A DNA stretch of 55,480 nucleotides from Nitrospirota bacterium (GTDB lineage Bacteria > Nitrospirota > Nitrospiria > JACQBZ01). The position numbers were made by a program, and so were the translations under genes. Under the pieces are notes generated by a model. It was not told the origin of the DNA. It worked only from the letters and a program-made list of their open reading frames with translations, and did no database searches. Positions 53,821 through 55,480 of the stretch are shown here, piece after piece (the first letter of the stretch is position 1; each line of letters begins with the position of its first letter). Location: positions 1 through 55,480 of the forward strand of contig JACQFA010000021.1 of assembly GCA_016200255.1 (NCBI GenBank). Direction: 5' to 3'.

Positions 53821-55480
53821 ATGAAGCGTTACCGGTTTGATGTCATAATCATCGGCTGTGGACCCGCCGGCGCGACAGCCGCCGTGACCCTGGCCCGTGC
53901 CGGGTTGTCCGTGCTCGTTTTAGAAGCCGGGGTGTATACCGGCGCCGAGAACTGGTCCGGCTGCGTTTATTTCACCGAAAATCTGGCCCAACCGGATGCT
54001 TTTGGCGAAGCGGCCGTTTCGGCTGCACCGTATGAGCGCCGTCTGGTTCGACGCGGGATCTTTCTCCATAACGGACTGGATCAGATCGGCCTTTCCTATC
54101 AAAACCCGGAAATCTTTCATCACTGCTATACCGTTCTCCGTCCTGTCTATGATCCCTACTGGGCCGGACTCGCCCGGGCCCAGGGGGCAATTATCTTGCC
54201 ACAGACCACGGTAACCTCCCTGATCCGCCGGGGCGGCCGGGTGGTCGGCGTCGAAACCGAACATGGGCCGGCCTATGCCGCTGTGACCTTTATTGCCGAA
54301 GGCGATGCGTCTCATCTGATCCGTCGGGAGCGCCTGGAGCGCGTGACAACTCCTCATTTCATGCAAGGAGTCAAAGCGGTTTTCAGCCTGCCGCAAGCCG
54401 TGATTGAAGAGCGGTTCAATCTTGCAGCGGGGGAAGGCTGCGCGTACGAATACCTGATCCGAAACGGCCAAACCGGCGGTCAAACGCTTCATTTGAATAT
54501 CGGCGCGTTCCTCTATACGAACCGGGATTCCGTTTCGTTCGGTTATGTCGTTCCGCTTGATAATTTAAAAGAGAACTATCGCGGGGATCATGGCCGGCTT
54601 CTGGAGTGGATCCGCGGGCTTTCCCATTTTGAAGCGCTTCTCAAAGGAGCCACCTTATCGGCTTATGGCACGAAACTGATCCGAAGCGGTGGACTGAAGG
54701 AACAACCGATCCTGGTTGAAGACGGACTTGCGGTGGGCGGGGCCGCGACCGGTTTGGGGATTGATCTCCCCTATCCGAATTTCACCGGCCCGGCCTCGGC
54801 CAGTGGTTTGATCTTTGCCCGCGCCGTACGGGGATTGTTGTCCGATAGCCAGGCGATCACGGCCGACCGGTTGCGGCAGAGTTATCTCGAACCGTTAAAA
54901 GCCAGTGTTTACGGTCTGAACGCGGAATGTTTATCGGCCTGGCCGGATTATTTGGAAAACAGCCGGACATTTTTCGGCCGTTCGGCCGATCTGGCCTGCG
55001 GCCTGGCCCAGTTCCTGTCCTGCCCTCAGACCCCCTTGCGGCAGACCGCCCGCTTCCTGCGCGGCCATATGACGATCCGTGCGCTTCGCGAATTGTTCAA
55101 AGACGGGATCAAAATGCTGGGCGCTTCGGGACTCGGCCCGGCATTATTCTGCGGCCTGACCCCTTCCGTTGTGGGGAGATGGATACTGAACCTTTTCAAA
55201 CGACCTCCGGAACCCGATCCGGGCTTTTCGATTTCGATCCGGTTCAAGGATGGCCGAACGTTCGATATCCAAAAATTTCCCCGGCCGATCCAACGGCTCC
55301 TGACTCGGTTGTCTCCCGGTCTGGCCGAAGGGATGAAACTTGTTTATGCCAATGATGGAAAACCCTTATCTGAAAAGTTTTCAAAAGCCGCCCGGGCCGT
55401 CCTCAATCGAGTGAAATTGACCGATTGGATCACCTTCCCCTTATTTGTGTTTTATCTGGCGGGCCTGTCCCTGGCCTCGA
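53821..55480 (+). CDS. FixC-like FAD-dependent oxidoreductase (cut at window end)
   Basis: An uninterrupted frame of 553 codons runs from ATG 53821 to the edge of the window. It begins with a Rossmann FAD site, 'FDVIIIGCGPAGATAAVTLARAGLSVLVLEAG'; 'GVYTGAENWSGCVYF' follows, and near residue 300 is the second FAD motif region 'ILVEDGLAVGGAATGLGIDLPYPNFTGPASASGLIFARAV'. This is the pattern of FixC and electron-transfer-flavoprotein:quinone oxidoreductases of the geranylgeranyl-reductase superfamily. It probably passes electrons from ETF (FixAB) to quinone. Towards the end the sequence turns hydrophobic ('FPLFVFYLAGLSLA'), possibly a membrane part; a FixX ferredoxin gene may lie beyond the edge. 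Confidence 0.85.
   Translation, partial: MKRYRFDVIIIGCGPAGATAAVTLARAGLSVLVLEAGVYTGAENWSGCVYFTENLAQPDAFGEAAVSAAPYERRLVRRGIFLHNGLDQIGLSYQNPEIFHHCYTVLRPVYDPYWAGLARAQGAIILPQTTVTSLIRRGGRVVGVETEHGPAYAAVTFIAEGDASHLIRRERLERVTTPHFMQGVKAVFSLPQAVIEERFNLAAGEGCAYEYLIRNGQTGGQTLHLNIGAFLYTNRDSVSFGYVVPLDNLKENYRGDHGRLLEWIRGLSHFEALLKGATLSAYGTKLIRSGGLKEQPILVEDGLAVGGAATGLGIDLPYPNFTGPASASGLIFARAVRGLLSDSQAITADRLRQSYLEPLKASVYGLNAECLSAWPDYLENSRTFFGRSADLACGLAQFLSCPQTPLRQTARFLRGHMTIRALRELFKDGIKMLGASGLGPALFCGLTPSVVGRWILNLFKRPPEPDPGFSISIRFKDGRTFDIQKFPRPIQRLLTRLSPGLAEGMKLVYANDGKPLSEKFSKAARAVLNRVKLTDWITFPLFVFYLAGLSLAS

Overview
The window reads as chromosomal DNA of a GC-rich, diderm (outer-membrane) bacterium. The evidence is a run of lipid A/KDO genes (hldA-type kinase, kdsB, kdsA, kdsD, a damaged kdsC, an LpxL-type acyltransferase), several lipoproteins, GatCAB amidotransferase and an exported HtrA protease. 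Gene order and protein style suggest Nitrospirota or a neighbouring phylum; this is inference and no marker in the window settles it. I saw no rRNA, tRNA or CRISPR array.

Layout. (1) 1-5.6 kb is an accessory island. Small toxin-antitoxin-like modules (DUF4258/DUF2283, DUF5678, DUF433/DUF5615) are separated by three copies of a ~170-180 bp repeat, followed by AT-richer orphan genes (a two-TM coiled-coil protein, a DUF3251 lipoprotein, a small lipoprotein and a soluble partner). (2) 5.6-21.5 kb is a mixed region: TPR lipoprotein, ABC-F ATPase Uup, a minus-strand pair of a kelch protein and a copper-radical-oxidase-like lipoprotein, a CPA1 antiporter, an HNH nuclease, glgC, a CBS protein, a D-Ala-D-Ala carboxypeptidase-like lipoprotein, a GIY-YIG ORF running into a c-type cytochrome, DoxX, cupin, HAD phosphatase, TPR lipoprotein, an exported MsrB, a 58-residue ORF and a PQQ-type beta-propeller. 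(3) 21.5-27.2 kb is a minus-strand operon: YhaN-like AAA ATPase with a membrane hairpin, tmk, holB, metG. (4) 27.2-47.7 kb is a dense plus-strand housekeeping block, often with 4-nt ATGA overlaps: glmU, glmS, gatC, panD, gatA, gatB, eno, ftsB, era, recO, then (behind a consensus promoter) lepA, lepB, hldA, kdsB, pyrG, kdsA, kdsD, kdsC remnant, lpxL-like, pgsA, plsY. (5) 47.7-52.0 kb holds four poorly characterised membrane/signalling-like genes. (6) 52.0-55.5 kb holds an HtrA/DegP protease, a strong terminator and a FixC-like flavoprotein cut by the window end.

The central block links amino-sugar supply (GlmS, GlmU) to cell-envelope synthesis (KDO and heptose branches, phospholipid synthesis by PgsA and PlsY) and to translation (GatCAB, LepA, Era). 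The most striking anomaly is at kdsD/kdsC: the end of kdsD and the start of kdsC, including the catalytic DxD of KdsC, are missing, as if ~200 bp had been deleted. The most system-like unknowns are the repeat-punctuated toxin-antitoxin array, the 47.7-52 kb membrane gene set, and the copper-radical-oxidase/kelch pair.
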